Shown here: one piece after another, positions 39,067 through 49,244 of the stretch | Position numbering within the stretch: position 1 is the first letter of the stretch | How the letters are laid out: each line of letters begins with the position of its first letter | Source: Desulfoscipio geothermicus | GTDB taxonomy: Bacteria > Bacillota > Desulfotomaculia > Desulfotomaculales > Desulfallaceae | Direction: 5' to 3' | Assembly (NCBI GenBank): GCA_016841205.1 | Contig: JAENZP010000013.1 | Location: 31,231-95,230, forward strand | DNA: 64,000 nt | Position numbers and translations under genes: made by a program | Notes under the pieces: model-generated | Database searches by the model: none | The model's input: only the letters and a program-made list of their open reading frames with translations | Told to the model about the DNA's origin: nothing

Positions 39067-40065
39067 ATGGATTCAACTATTATTTTAGTTTTCATTGTGG
39101 TCGTGATGGCCCTTTCCTTTGATTTTATCAATGGCTTTCATGATACTGCCAATGCCATTGCCACTTCTATATCTACCAAGGCATTAACTCCTCGGATAGC
39201 CATTATCTTAGCTTCCTCAATGAATCTAATTGGCGCATTAACTTTTACGGGTGTGGCCAAAACTATTGGCAGCCAAATTGCCGACCCGTTTAAACTGAAA
39301 AACGGCTTGATCGTTATTATAGTCGCGTTAATTTCTGCCATTATTTGGAACCTGGTAACCTGGTATTACGGTATACCAAGCAGTTCCTCCCATGCCCTGA
39401 TCGGTTCATTAGCCGGTTCGGTAGTTGCTGCTGCAGGCTTATCCGGGGTTAATTTAGAAGGTTTTATTAATATTATTAAAGCGCTGATCTTTTCACCTTT
39501 TGCAGCCTTTGCTGTTGGTTATGTAATCATGTCGATACTGAGGTTTATCTTTAAAAATGTCAATCCCCATACTGCAAACCGCAGTTTTAGGTCGCTGCAG
39601 ATATTCACCGCTGCGTTCCAGGCATTCAGCCACGGCACCAATGATGCCCAAAAATCAATGGGTATTATCACCTTTGCGCTAATCGCGGGTGGGCTTCATA
39701 CAACAATGGAGATACCATTTTGGGTTAAATTATCCTGCGCTATAGCTATGGCTATGGGGACATCGATCGGTGGCTGGAGAATTATCAAAACGGTGGGCAC
39801 TAAAATCATTAAGTTGCAGCCCATGAGTGGTTTTGCCTCTGATATATCATCAGCCACGGTAATACTCACCGCTACTGCACTAGGCCAGCCCGTGAGCACT
39901 ACCCACGTGATATCTTCCGCCATTATGGGCGTCGGTTCAGCAAAAAGTGTCTTTTCGGTAAAATGGGGGACGGCGCAGAAAATGGTTACCGCATGGCTGA
40001 TTACCCTGCCCGTAACCTCCTTAATGGCAGGGATGATCTACTTGGCCGTTTCCATTTTCATATAA
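39067..40065 (+). CDS. PiT-family inorganic phosphate transporter
   Basis: 'FDFINGFHDTANAIATSISTKALTP', 'GIPSSSSHALIGSLAG', 'AFSHGTNDAQKSMGIIT'. Confidence 0.95.
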   Translation: MDSTIILVFIVVVMALSFDFINGFHDTANAIATSISTKALTPRIAIILASSMNLIGALTFTGVAKTIGSQIADPFKLKNGLIVIIVALISAIIWNLVTWYYGIPSSSSHALIGSLAGSVVAAAGLSGVNLEGFINIIKALIFSPFAAFAVGYVIMSILRFIFKNVNPHTANRSFRSLQIFTAAFQAFSHGTNDAQKSMGIITFALIAGGLHTTMEIPFWVKLSCAIAMAMGTSIGGWRIIKTVGTKIIKLQPMSGFASDISSATVILTATALGQPVSTTHVISSAIMGVGSAKSVFSVKWGTAQKMVTAWLITLPVTSLMAGMIYLAVSIFI

Positions 40066-40246
40066 ATAGGGAACATAAAAAAAGGTTTCCAGGCAGGACT
40101 TGGTCTGGAACCCTTTTACTTATGCTGTTTAACAATAGACGGCGACCTTGGCCGTTTTACTTATTTTTATAATATAAGTTATATGTAGATAGGCCTGATC
40201 TGTTTTTCTATTTTTACATATTCAATTTAGCCAATAAATGATATCA

Positions 40247-40268
40247 TGTCAAATGTCAAGGTCTGACC
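40247..40268 (+). repeat. Dispersed repeat copy 4, overlapping the galU 3' end
   Basis: TGTCAAATGTCAAGGTCTGACC. Confidence 0.95.
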
Positions 40269-41172
40269 TCTTGGTTGCAGCTACTTCCTCCATCAGTACT
40301 GTTTCCTTGGCCACAATTTTGACAAGATACTCCAGAAATTCGTCCTTTAAATCTTCTCTTCTCAACGCCGCTTCCACCGTGGCCTCTAAAAAGCCCTGCC
40401 TATTCCCAACATCATATCTTCTACCTTCAAAATTATAGGCATACACAGCCTCCTGCTGAGCCAGCTCTGTTAAAGCATCGGTAAGCTGTATCTCGCCACC
40501 TTTACCCGGCTTAGTATGCTTCAAGATTTCAAATATGCCCGGATTAATAATATATCTTCCTAAAATAGCCACATTTGAGGGGGCTTCTTCAACAGATGGT
40601 TTCTCAACTAACCCGCTTACTTTATATACCCGGTCTGCAACTTTATGACCTTCAATAATACCATACTTACTGACTTCTTGAGGTGCAACTTCCTGTACAC
40701 CTAGAATAGATGCCTGGTATTGATCATAGGCTTCAAGCATCTGTTTTAAACACGGCTCCTCATCATTATGTACGATATCATCTCCCAAGAGTACAGCAAA
40801 AGGCTCGCTGCCTACAAAGGTTCGTGCACAATAGATGGCGTGACCCAGCCCTTTTGGATCTTTTTGTCTTATATAATGGATATCCACCATCTCAGACACG
40901 TTCTTTACTATTTCCAGCAATTCATGTTTATTATTTTTTTCAAGTTCAAGCTCTAGTGTAATTGACCGATCAAAATGATCTTCAATAGCCCTTTTGCACT
41001 TCCCCGTTACGATCAAAATTTCTTTAATTCCCGACGCAATCGCTTCTTCAATAATATATTGAATTGTAGGCTTATCCACTATTGGTAACATTTCTTTGGG
41101 CATGGCTTTTGTAGCTGGTAAAAAACGAGTGCCTAAACCTGCTGCAGGTATGACTGCTTTACGTACTTTCAT
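40249..41172 (-). CDS. galU: UTP-glucose-1-phosphate uridylyltransferase
   Basis: 'KAVIPAAGLGTRFLPATKAMPKEMLPIVDKPTIQYIIEEA'. Confidence 0.96.
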   Translation of the reverse strand: MKVRKAVIPAAGLGTRFLPATKAMPKEMLPIVDKPTIQYIIEEAIASGIKEILIVTGKCKRAIEDHFDRSITLELELEKNNKHELLEIVKNVSEMVDIHYIRQKDPKGLGHAIYCARTFVGSEPFAVLLGDDIVHNDEEPCLKQMLEAYDQYQASILGVQEVAPQEVSKYGIIEGHKVADRVYKVSGLVEKPSVEEAPSNVAILGRYIINPGIFEILKHTKPGKGGEIQLTDALTELAQQEAVYAYNFEGRRYDVGNRQGFLEATVEAALRREDLKDEFLEYLVKIVAKETVLMEEVAATKRSDLDI

Positions 41173-41511
41173 GTTTTAGCTGCCTCCTATTCTCAAATTA
41201 ATTACATTATATTCTATATTGTCAACTAATAAAATAATACTCACATCGGACCCGGTACAAACGATTATTATAACACTTATTCAGGTGCTCTTTTACCCTT
41301 ATTATACCAGATTTAAATCCGTCTAAATAACTTATTTAATTATTGTTAAATTTATACATTAAGCAGGTTACTTTAAATGGAAGCAACGTGCTATAATGCT
41401 CTTAAAGATAATCTCTTACTTACAGATTAATTAGTTAAGGCCCTTTTCTTGCATGCTTAGATTAATACAAATTGCATAGCTTTGACTAATTTTTTGGCTG
41501 GGAGGAAACCA

Positions 41512-41910
41512 ATGGGTAAAATACTTCATGCCGACCAAATGAAAAAATGTATTGGTTGTTATTCGTGCATGCTAGCCTGTGCCCGTACGATTCAGCATGA
41601 TTTTTCACCCCGCAAAGCGGCGATACAAATAAGAAGTGTCGGGGGGTTACAAAGTCGGCTGGTGGTTGATATTTGCCGTGGTTGTACAGACCCCCCATGT
41701 GCACTAGCTTGTAATTGCAGTGCATTAAGCGCTCGTTTAGATGGAGGAGTACGTTTCTATAAGGATAAGTGTATCGGCTGCGGCAATTGCGTTGAAGCAT
41801 GTACGGCAGGTGCCATCCGCTTTGACGAAGATAATAAGCGGCCCATCGTATGTATTCAATGCGGTACCTGCGTCAAATATTGTCCCCACGAAGTGCTTTC
41901 CATGAAATAG
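41512..41910 (+). CDS. 4Fe-4S ferredoxin-like electron-transfer protein (AOR partner)
   Basis: Multiple CxxCxxCxxxC motifs; ggagg RBS before ATG 41512. Confidence 0.9.
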   Translation: MGKILHADQMKKCIGCYSCMLACARTIQHDFSPRKAAIQIRSVGGLQSRLVVDICRGCTDPPCALACNCSALSARLDGGVRFYKDKCIGCGNCVEACTAGAIRFDEDNKRPIVCIQCGTCVKYCPHEVLSMK

Positions 41911-41947
41911 GCTCAACCCCATACCACCGCCAGGCAAGGGAGGCTTT

Positions 41948-43690
41948 TTGATGACAAACACATCCACCATAAGGGTACTCGAAATAGACCTCACTGAAAA
42001 AAAAATTATAGTGCAGGATAGAGATGATCTTGCGCCCTTTTGGGGAGGCACCGGGCTGGCCACCAGGTTGTTTGCCGAATATGCAGCATACGATAAAGAC
42101 CCATTGGACCCGGCTCAGCCGGTAGTACTGGCCTGCGGCCCACTGTCCGCCATCTTTCCTATGGCTACAAAAGCTGTAGCCGTTTTCCGCTCACCACTAA
42201 CCGGAGAATGGGGAGAAAGCCATGCCGGTATGCGCATTGCCATTGCCATGCGCTTTTGCGGCTTCCGAGCCATCATAATCCGTGGCAAGGCAGAGCGCCC
42301 TGTTTATCTAACTATAGGACCCAACAGGGTGGACTTTCAGGATGGCACGCCCCTGTGGGGGCTGCCCACGGACGAAACCGGGCGTATTTTGCGTCAAACC
42401 TCACCCGGACGAAGCTTTCGAAGCTGCCTGCGTATAGGACCGGCGGGAGAAAAACAGGTGGCTTTTGCCAACGTTAATGTTGATACCTACCGGCATTTCG
42501 GACGCCTGGGCCTTGGCGCCGTGTTCGGGGCCAAGCTGCTCAAGGCAATGGTCATTTACGGTGAAGCCTCTGAGCCCATACCCGATGTCAAACATTACAG
42601 AGAGGTTTACGATTCTATTTATCATCTTGCCGTCAATACGGATATAATGGAAAAATACCACGGCCTGGGCACTTCCGGGAATATCGCCGCATTAAGCGCC
42701 CTGGGTGGTCTGCCCACAGAGAATTTACGAAAGAATTCATTTCACCGGAGCAGTGCCATTTCCGGAGAAGCCTTTGCCAGGGATACCCTGGTACGTAAAG
42801 TAGCCTGTACAGGCTGCCCGGTGGGCTGTATCCATATAGGAGTCCGGCGCAAACTTTTTGCGCCGGGACACGAGTATGAAGCTGCCTACTTATCTTACGA
42901 TTATGAATTAATATTCGCACTGGGTTCTTTACTAGGGATTACTACACAGGAACAGATATATGATCTTATTGAATACGTTGAGATGTCCGGAATGGACGCC
43001 ATAACCGCCGGAGTGCTTCTCGCATGGCTGACTGAAGCGTATCAGAAGGGTGTTGTAACAAAAGAAGAACTTGGTGTTGAGCCGGTTTTTAACAATGAGA
43101 CCAATTATATAAGAATTTTGGAAGATATAGTTAACCAGCCCAATACTTTATACCGCCTATTGGCCTGCGGCACCAACCGTGCAGCGCAAAAACTGGGAGG
43201 GCAAGAATTCGCGCTTACCCTGGGAAACAATGAAATGGCCGGTTATCACACCGGTTACGCTAATCTGCTAGGTTTATCTTTCGGGACGCGCCATTCGCAC
43301 CTGGATAACGCCGGCTACTCTATCGACCAGAAGGCTTTACGAAACAATTTCAGCCGGGAGCAAATCGTCCGGGAAATTATAGCCGAGGAGAAATGGCGCA
43401 ACGTGCTAAACAGCCTTTGTGTTTGCCTTTTTGCGAGAGAAGTATATACCAAGGAAAATATTTGCGCCGCCCTTTCCTGTGTGGGCATAACCGTGACCGG
43501 TGAAGATCTGGATAAACTGGGCGAAGAAATATTTCACATTAAGAACCAAATACGGCTCAAATTGGGGTATAATCCAAATAATTTAACCTTTGCTGATCGC
43601 TATTTTGAAACTCCTGCTCTGGGACAAGAATTAAGCCGGCAAACCCTTAATGATTTAGCTGCCATATATCGTAGACTGGCTGGCATATAA
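41948..43690 (+). CDS. Aldehyde ferredoxin oxidoreductase family (tungsto/molybdo-bispterin) enzyme
   Basis: N-terminal AOR fold 'FWGGTGLATRLFAEY', 'SPLTGEWGESHAGMRIAIAMRFCGFRAIIIRGKA', 'CTGCPVGCIH'. Confidence 0.93.
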   Translation: MMTNTSTIRVLEIDLTEKKIIVQDRDDLAPFWGGTGLATRLFAEYAAYDKDPLDPAQPVVLACGPLSAIFPMATKAVAVFRSPLTGEWGESHAGMRIAIAMRFCGFRAIIIRGKAERPVYLTIGPNRVDFQDGTPLWGLPTDETGRILRQTSPGRSFRSCLRIGPAGEKQVAFANVNVDTYRHFGRLGLGAVFGAKLLKAMVIYGEASEPIPDVKHYREVYDSIYHLAVNTDIMEKYHGLGTSGNIAALSALGGLPTENLRKNSFHRSSAISGEAFARDTLVRKVACTGCPVGCIHIGVRRKLFAPGHEYEAAYLSYDYELIFALGSLLGITTQEQIYDLIEYVEMSGMDAITAGVLLAWLTEAYQKGVVTKEELGVEPVFNNETNYIRILEDIVNQPNTLYRLLACGTNRAAQKLGGQEFALTLGNNEMAGYHTGYANLLGLSFGTRHSHLDNAGYSIDQKALRNNFSREQIVREIIAEEKWRNVLNSLCVCLFAREVYTKENICAALSCVGITVTGEDLDKLGEEIFHIKNQIRLKLGYNPNNLTFADRYFETPALGQELSRQTLNDLAAIYRRLAGI

Positions 43691-43700
43691 CACGAATTAT

Positions 43701-43821
43701 ATAAAAAACCCCCGCGGTAGTTCAGTAGTTCCATAAAAACTCCCCTTTGTGTAGCCCTGAATTTTTGTTTTTTCAGGTGTCTACTCAAAGGGGAGCTTAT
43801 CACACCGGCAGGGGTTTTTTA
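43701..43821. terminator. Nested long hairpin between convergent AOR and galE genes
   Basis: Outer AAAAAACCCC/GGGGTTTTTT; inner CTCCCCTTTG.GTAG.CCTGAA / TTCAGG.CTAC.CAAAGGGGAG. Confidence 0.8.
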
Positions 43822-43846
43822 TTGTAATTTTTTAGCACACCCGTAG

Positions 43847-44848
43847 CTAATCTGCGAATGTGTTGAACCTCCAGGCATCGCGACACATTTCCGCGATGCC
43901 CCGTTGAGCAATCCAGTTAAGCTCCCGCCTGGCTTTTGAGACATCGGCATAACACTTGGCAATATCGCCTGGTCTGCGTTCTACGATTTCATAAGGTACT
44001 TCTATATTATTTACCTCTTCAAAGGCCTTGACTAACTGCAAAACTGAAGTTCCTTGACCGGTACCAAGATTATAAATGTGTACACCTTCGGTTAAATTAT
44101 TAAGTGCAGCAACATGGCCTTCAGCCAAATCCATCACATGAATATAATCTCTAACACCTGTCCCATCAACAGTTGGGTAGTCATTTCCGTAAACTCTTAA
44201 TTTATCCAGCTTTCTTTTAGCCACTTGTGTCACATAAGGCATTAGGTTGTTTGGTATACCGGTTGGCGCTTCACCAATTAATCCGCTCTCATGGGCTCCC
44301 ACCGGATTAAAATACCTTAACAGAGATACTGAAAAGTCCGGATTTGATTTGGATACATCAGTAAGAATTCGCTCACTAATTGCTTTAGTTTCACCATATG
44401 GATTCGTGGTTGGCAGCAATTCCATAGTTTCCACAAAAGGAACTTCATTCTCTCCATACACTGTCGCAGATGAGCTAAAAACAAACCTGTTAACATTATA
44501 TTTCTTACTTACCTTGGCCAGCACCATCGTGCTGACAATATTGTTATAATAATACGCTAGTGGTTTTTCTACAGACTCACCTACCGCCTTAAAACCGGCA
44601 AAATGAATAATGCCATCAATTGAGTGTTTAGCAAAGATATCATCCACCGTTTCTTCTTCGGTTACATCGACGCGATAAAAAGTGACGTCATAACCTGTGA
44701 TTTGTTTTATCTTGTCAATAGTCTCAGCTTTACTGTTGCTAAGGTTATCCGCAACAATCACTTGATGCCCTGCCTGCATTAGAGCAACGCAAGTGTGTGA
44801 ACCTATAAATCCAGCACCGCCGGTAACTAGTATGTTCATAAAGGTCAA
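43847..44848 (-). CDS. galE: UDP-glucose 4-epimerase
   Basis: 'MNILVTGGAGFIGSHTCVALMQAGHQVIVADNLSNS', 'NPYGETKAISERIL'. Confidence 0.95.
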   Translation of the reverse strand: MTFMNILVTGGAGFIGSHTCVALMQAGHQVIVADNLSNSKAETIDKIKQITGYDVTFYRVDVTEEETVDDIFAKHSIDGIIHFAGFKAVGESVEKPLAYYYNNIVSTMVLAKVSKKYNVNRFVFSSSATVYGENEVPFVETMELLPTTNPYGETKAISERILTDVSKSNPDFSVSLLRYFNPVGAHESGLIGEAPTGIPNNLMPYVTQVAKRKLDKLRVYGNDYPTVDGTGVRDYIHVMDLAEGHVAALNNLTEGVHIYNLGTGQGTSVLQLVKAFEEVNNIEVPYEIVERRPGDIAKCYADVSKARRELNWIAQRGIAEMCRDAWRFNTFAD

Positions 44849-45198
44849 ATCAACCTTTCTGTGATAAGGTACAGCTAAAATATTTTTTTAAGCCCGCATA
44901 TTCATTATATGCCATTTAATTTCTACGAGTAGTGTTTTATCTCGCTGGGTATACAAATTCACTCTACCAAAATAAAAAAGGTGTTCTGTACTTGAAAGGG
45001 CCAAATAGCTCATAGATAACATTGGGGTCCTCTCTCAATGATTTACTTGAGAAAAACAATAAAATAACTACATATTACAATAATTTCAATCAGATGACGA
45101 CGGGACTATTTACACCTGAGAAATTCTCTGTACCGAACCGGGTCAGTCCCTACATACGCAAATCATTGAAAAAAACGTCTACCATGCCCCCACTGGAT

Positions 45199-46638
45199 CT
45201 ACTTTATAGTCAAAGCTTTAACTGCATTTAAAAGACCACTGCCGAAATAAACTTGTTCATTCCCGCTTACCGGTTCAACGCTCATTTTAAGCATTTCCGC
45301 TACCTTGCCGGGTTCTGTTATACCATATTTATCAATAATTAAAGCGGCAACAGCAGATACTTTAGGCACTGCCATGGATGTACCTACGTTGTAAAAATAA
45401 CCTCCTTGATTATCTGTGCTTAAACAAAACTCGTTTTTAAAGAGTTCCTTCTCAAAGTATTCATCAAGATTATCATTCTGCTCATACTCTAGATACTTGG
45501 ATATGTCGCCACCCGGAGCAGCAATATCAATAACACCCGATCCGAAATTAGAGTATAAAGATAATGCATCATCAGGTCCTATTGCGGATACTGTCACTAC
45601 ACCGGGAATTGTACCGGGTATTTCAAATCCTGCCCCAACAAAATTTAAACCGTTACCACCATATACAAAATTCAGGTAATCAGTCACTTTTCCTTTCGCT
45701 GTCAAATTCAGGCCTTCATTACCGGCCGCTGCGACCACTAAACTGCCTTTTTTCGTTGCATACTGGATAGCTCTTTTATAAGCCCCGAAATCAGCAACAT
45801 CATTGCCCAAGGCAATTTTCTCACCGGTTACAGGATCGGTATAAAAAGCTTGGCCTTTTATATCAAAACCTTCCATGCTTAGTGAAATAACATCTACATT
45901 ATTATCTGCTGCGGCAATAATAGCGTCAGTAACCCAAGCCGTCTCAGCCGAGGATTCCCCAAATACACGATAAACACGGATTCCTACGTTCGGCGCTATA
46001 CCCAGCATCTCTCCATTTGCTGAAATAGTGCCGGCAACGTGACTACCATGGCCTATTTTATCATCAATTGCATTGACATCACCCGTTTCATTTGGTTCCG
46101 TATTCCTGAATCCACCTGCGGGGACAAAATTCATTGAACCCGACAACAGGTTCGTTTCCAAATCAGGATGGTCAGGATCAATACCACTGTCAATAATCCC
46201 CACTACAACGTTATGGGAACCGGTTCCTAAAAGATAACTTGCACCGTTTTCAGTAACACGTTTAATATCCCATTCAAGGTCCCATAAGGAAGATTGATCA
46301 GTATCTGGAATAATATCATTAATTGTTCCGTTTTCTGCAAGTTTAGGTACAGACCAAACAACTGAAGGATTAATTAAGTTTACCGATGGCAGACTTTTAA
46401 GCTCCGCAAAGATTTTAAAATCTCCTCTTACCTGTGCAAATCCTATTTCAGGAACAGTATAAATAACTTCTCCTCCGGAAGCTGCCAGCTTCGCATTAAA
46501 ATCATTAGGAATCATATTTTCATTAAATAGTACAGAATAGTAACAAGTATTTTCCTGGACATCTGCAAAAGACATATTTGGTAAAATCACTCCAACTAAA
46601 AAAGCTACCGACAAAAACAAGATAGTTATTCTTTTCAC
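45199..46638 (-). CDS. Secreted S8 subtilisin-like serine protease
   Basis: Signal peptide; 'VVVGIIDSGIDPDHPDL', 'GHGSHVAGTISANG', 'GTSMAVPKVSAVAAL' catalytic D/H/S. Confidence 0.93.
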   Translation of the reverse strand: MKRITILFLSVAFLVGVILPNMSFADVQENTCYYSVLFNENMIPNDFNAKLAASGGEVIYTVPEIGFAQVRGDFKIFAELKSLPSVNLINPSVVWSVPKLAENGTINDIIPDTDQSSLWDLEWDIKRVTENGASYLLGTGSHNVVVGIIDSGIDPDHPDLETNLLSGSMNFVPAGGFRNTEPNETGDVNAIDDKIGHGSHVAGTISANGEMLGIAPNVGIRVYRVFGESSAETAWVTDAIIAAADNNVDVISLSMEGFDIKGQAFYTDPVTGEKIALGNDVADFGAYKRAIQYATKKGSLVVAAAGNEGLNLTAKGKVTDYLNFVYGGNGLNFVGAGFEIPGTIPGVVTVSAIGPDDALSLYSNFGSGVIDIAAPGGDISKYLEYEQNDNLDEYFEKELFKNEFCLSTDNQGGYFYNVGTSMAVPKVSAVAALIIDKYGITEPGKVAEMLKMSVEPVSGNEQVYFGSGLLNAVKALTIK

Positions 46639-46930
46639 CCAATTTTCCTCCTTTGTTTTCCATTATATTATTTGATATGGATATTTCGACAAGTATTAGT
46701 GCGTTTCCTATATACAACTGATTAGTTTATAGCGAATTTTTTTCATTTCCGGATTGCTTATTTTCAAAAAGACTATCCAATATAAAACTCCACGTCGGCT
46801 AGTTGAGAAATTTTCATAACCCAGTACTTCCTAGACCTTGTCGAGGTCGCACCGCTTCATCCATCCCATTATAAGAGGTAATGACAGCTTGGGGCAAAAA
46901 AAAACGGCACTCAAATGAGCACCTATTTTA

Positions 46931-47088
46931 TTAACCAATTATCTCTGCAATAGAGCCGGCATGGATATCTACTACCTTGTCAATTTCCTCTTCGTTTATA
47001 ACAAGCGGATGATTAAAATATAACACATTGCCAAGCGGTGCTTATGCTGATTTTTGATATTTTGCAAGTCCTTTTCAACTAAATTCAT
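46931..47088 (-). pseudogene. bioA: bioA remnant: N- and C-terminal codons only, internal deletion
   Basis: MNLVEKDLQNI... then, in another frame, GNVLYFNHPLVINEEEIDKVVDIHAGSIAEIIG*; directly downstream of bioB-bioD. Confidence 0.7.
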
Positions 47089-47100
47089 TTAATCAACCAC

Positions 47101-47781
47101 CTATGCATACAATGCGGCAAGCTTATCCGCATCCATGCTTACTTCTGTATCGCCTTCTTGCACCAGGGCAATCACCGGGATACCGGTAATCTCCTCAATC
47201 ATTTTCTTGTTGTCTAATTCCAACACACTGCTATGAAAATGATTGAAGATGATCCCTCTCACTGCGATATTGCGGTGGCGCATGTATTCCACTGTCAGCA
47301 CAACCGCATTGATAGTGCCCAGCCCTGCATTGGCCACTAGGACAGTGCCCAGGTTCAATTCTTTGATCACATCTTCCAAGAAAATGTGAGCCGTACTATC
47401 GTAACGAATCGGGCACATAATACCACCGCTGCCTTCCATAGTCAGGTATTCGTATTTGGCTGCTGCTTTGGCATAGGCAGCTTTCACTACCGGCATTTCC
47501 ACGGGATTACCCTCAAGCTGGGCTGCCAAATGTGGTGAAACAGCATTTTCGTAGACATAGGTGACTAGGTTCGGCAGGTCCTCGTCAATGCCCGCAACCT
47601 GTTTTACGTAACCGGCATCACTGGAAAGCAGTCCAGCTTCTGTTTTCTCCAACCCGCTAAGCACTGCCTTATAATAGCCGGCGTTGTAGCCGGCCTCACG
47701 CAGCTTTTTCACAATAAGGGCAGTCACAAAGGTCTTGCCGACATCCGTATTGGTGGCTGTGACAAAAAGGCCTTTAGACAT
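47101..47781 (-). CDS. bioD: Dethiobiotin synthase (start re-set to MSKGLFVTATNTDVGKT)
   Basis: 'GLFVTATNTDVGKTFVTALIVKKL', 'EGSGGIMCPI'; 8-nt ATGTCTAA overlap with the bioB stop. Confidence 0.94.
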   Translation of the reverse strand: MSKGLFVTATNTDVGKTFVTALIVKKLREAGYNAGYYKAVLSGLEKTEAGLLSSDAGYVKQVAGIDEDLPNLVTYVYENAVSPHLAAQLEGNPVEMPVVKAAYAKAAAKYEYLTMEGSGGIMCPIRYDSTAHIFLEDVIKELNLGTVLVANAGLGTINAVVLTVEYMRHRNIAVRGIIFNHFHSSVLELDNKKMIEEITGIPVIALVQEGDTEVSMDADKLAALYA

Positions 47782-48751
47782 CCCACAACACCGCCTTATA
47801 GCCCAGTTCATCCAGCATTTTCATGTCCTGCTCTATAGTGATGCCTTCCGTCGTCAGCATATCACCGGAAATAGCGGCATTGGCACCGGATAAAAAGCAC
47901 CTCCGCCCCTTATCAGCCAGCAGCCCTCTGCCGCCTGCCAGACGAATGGAGGCATTAGGTACCAGGAAACGGAACACCGCGACAATGCGGCACATTTCTT
48001 CGCTGGTTAATAGTTCGTTGTCTTCGTAGGGCGTACCCGGAATAGGGTTAAGCATATTAACCGGGATAGACCGGACACCCAGCCCGCGGAGCTCCAGCAC
48101 CATGTCGATTCTATCTTCCATAGACTCACCGAGCCCCATAATGCCACCACTGCAAACATTTAGCCCAGCCCGCTGGGCGGCACGAATAGCGGTAATTTTA
48201 TCGTCGTAGGTGTGGGTTGTGCAGACATTGGGAAAGTTCCTCCGTGAGGTTTCCAGGTTATTGTGGACTCTGGTGATACCGGCTGCTTTCAGCTTGGCAT
48301 ACTGTGCTTCCTCCAACAAACCGAAAGAGGTACAAACAGCTATATTGGAAGTCTCTAGGATGGCCCGGATGATATCATACATCAAGTTTATCTCATTGTC
48401 CGATAACCTTTTGCCGGACGTTACGATAGAATACCGCAGCACGCCCCGATCCTCGTTATATTTAGCTTGCTCCACGATAGCGTCCGTGTCCAGCAGCGGG
48501 TAGTTCTCCACCGTGGTATGGTAGAAAGATGATTGCGCACAGTACTTGCAGTTTTCAGAGCATTTTCCGCTTTTGCCGTTGATAATTGTGCAAATATCAA
48601 AAGCATTCCCGCAAAAATGCTCCCGAATTTCGTTGGCCTCTGTGCAAAGTTCAGTAAGCGGCGCTTCGCATATTTCCAACGCCTCATCCCTGGAAATTAA
48701 TGCGCCGGCCAGTATTTTATTTTTGACCTCTTTCAGTATTAACATAGTCAA
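47774..48751 (-). CDS. bioB: Biotin synthase
   Basis: 'INGKSGKCSENCKYCAQSSFYHT' radical SAM; 'CSGGIMGLGESMEDRI'. Confidence 0.96.
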   Translation of the reverse strand: MTMLILKEVKNKILAGALISRDEALEICEAPLTELCTEANEIREHFCGNAFDICTIINGKSGKCSENCKYCAQSSFYHTTVENYPLLDTDAIVEQAKYNEDRGVLRYSIVTSGKRLSDNEINLMYDIIRAILETSNIAVCTSFGLLEEAQYAKLKAAGITRVHNNLETSRRNFPNVCTTHTYDDKITAIRAAQRAGLNVCSGGIMGLGESMEDRIDMVLELRGLGVRSIPVNMLNPIPGTPYEDNELLTSEEMCRIVAVFRFLVPNASIRLAGGRGLLADKGRRCFLSGANAAISGDMLTTEGITIEQDMKMLDELGYKAVLWDV

Positions 48752-48852
48752 GTCTCTCTTTTCAATTTATTTATTAACCGATTATTACATTAACCATTAT
48801 TACACAAAAAAAAGCCTATTGTCAACCAATTAAAATATATTGGTTAACAATA

Positions 48853-48876
48853 GGGGTCAGACCTTGACATTTGACA
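48853..48876 (-). repeat. Dispersed repeat copy 5 (inverted)
   Basis: GGGGTCAGACCTTGACATTTGACA on +. Confidence 0.95.
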
Positions 48877-49191
48877 TTCATTGGACTTTTTGTCTATTAA
48901 TCGTGTGAATATTGAAAGGCTTGGCTAAAACTTAAATCTTATTGCAAATCTTAACAGGATTAATTGATTGTGCAGTTATTGACATAACTTTAAGCATTGC
49001 TTATATTTACTATAATAATTGAATGAAATGGGTTGTGTTGAGTTTGAGATTATCTAAATGGAGCCTTGTTATACGTGCATAGACCAGGGCGGGCTTAGGC
49101 TCTGGTTTTTTATTGTAAGACTAGACAATATATGTTGACCTGCGTAATTAAATGAAGCCTAACAAAGGGTTCCTTGCTGTGTACTGTGGTT

Positions 49192-49215
49192 TGTCAAATG
49201 TCAAGGTCTGACCCC
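49192..49215 (+). repeat. Dispersed repeat copy 6
   Basis: TGTCAAATGTCAAGGTCTGACCCC just upstream of korD. Confidence 0.95.
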
Positions 49216-49244
49216 AAGTTGGCTCTCTCACAGGAGGTTATTGT

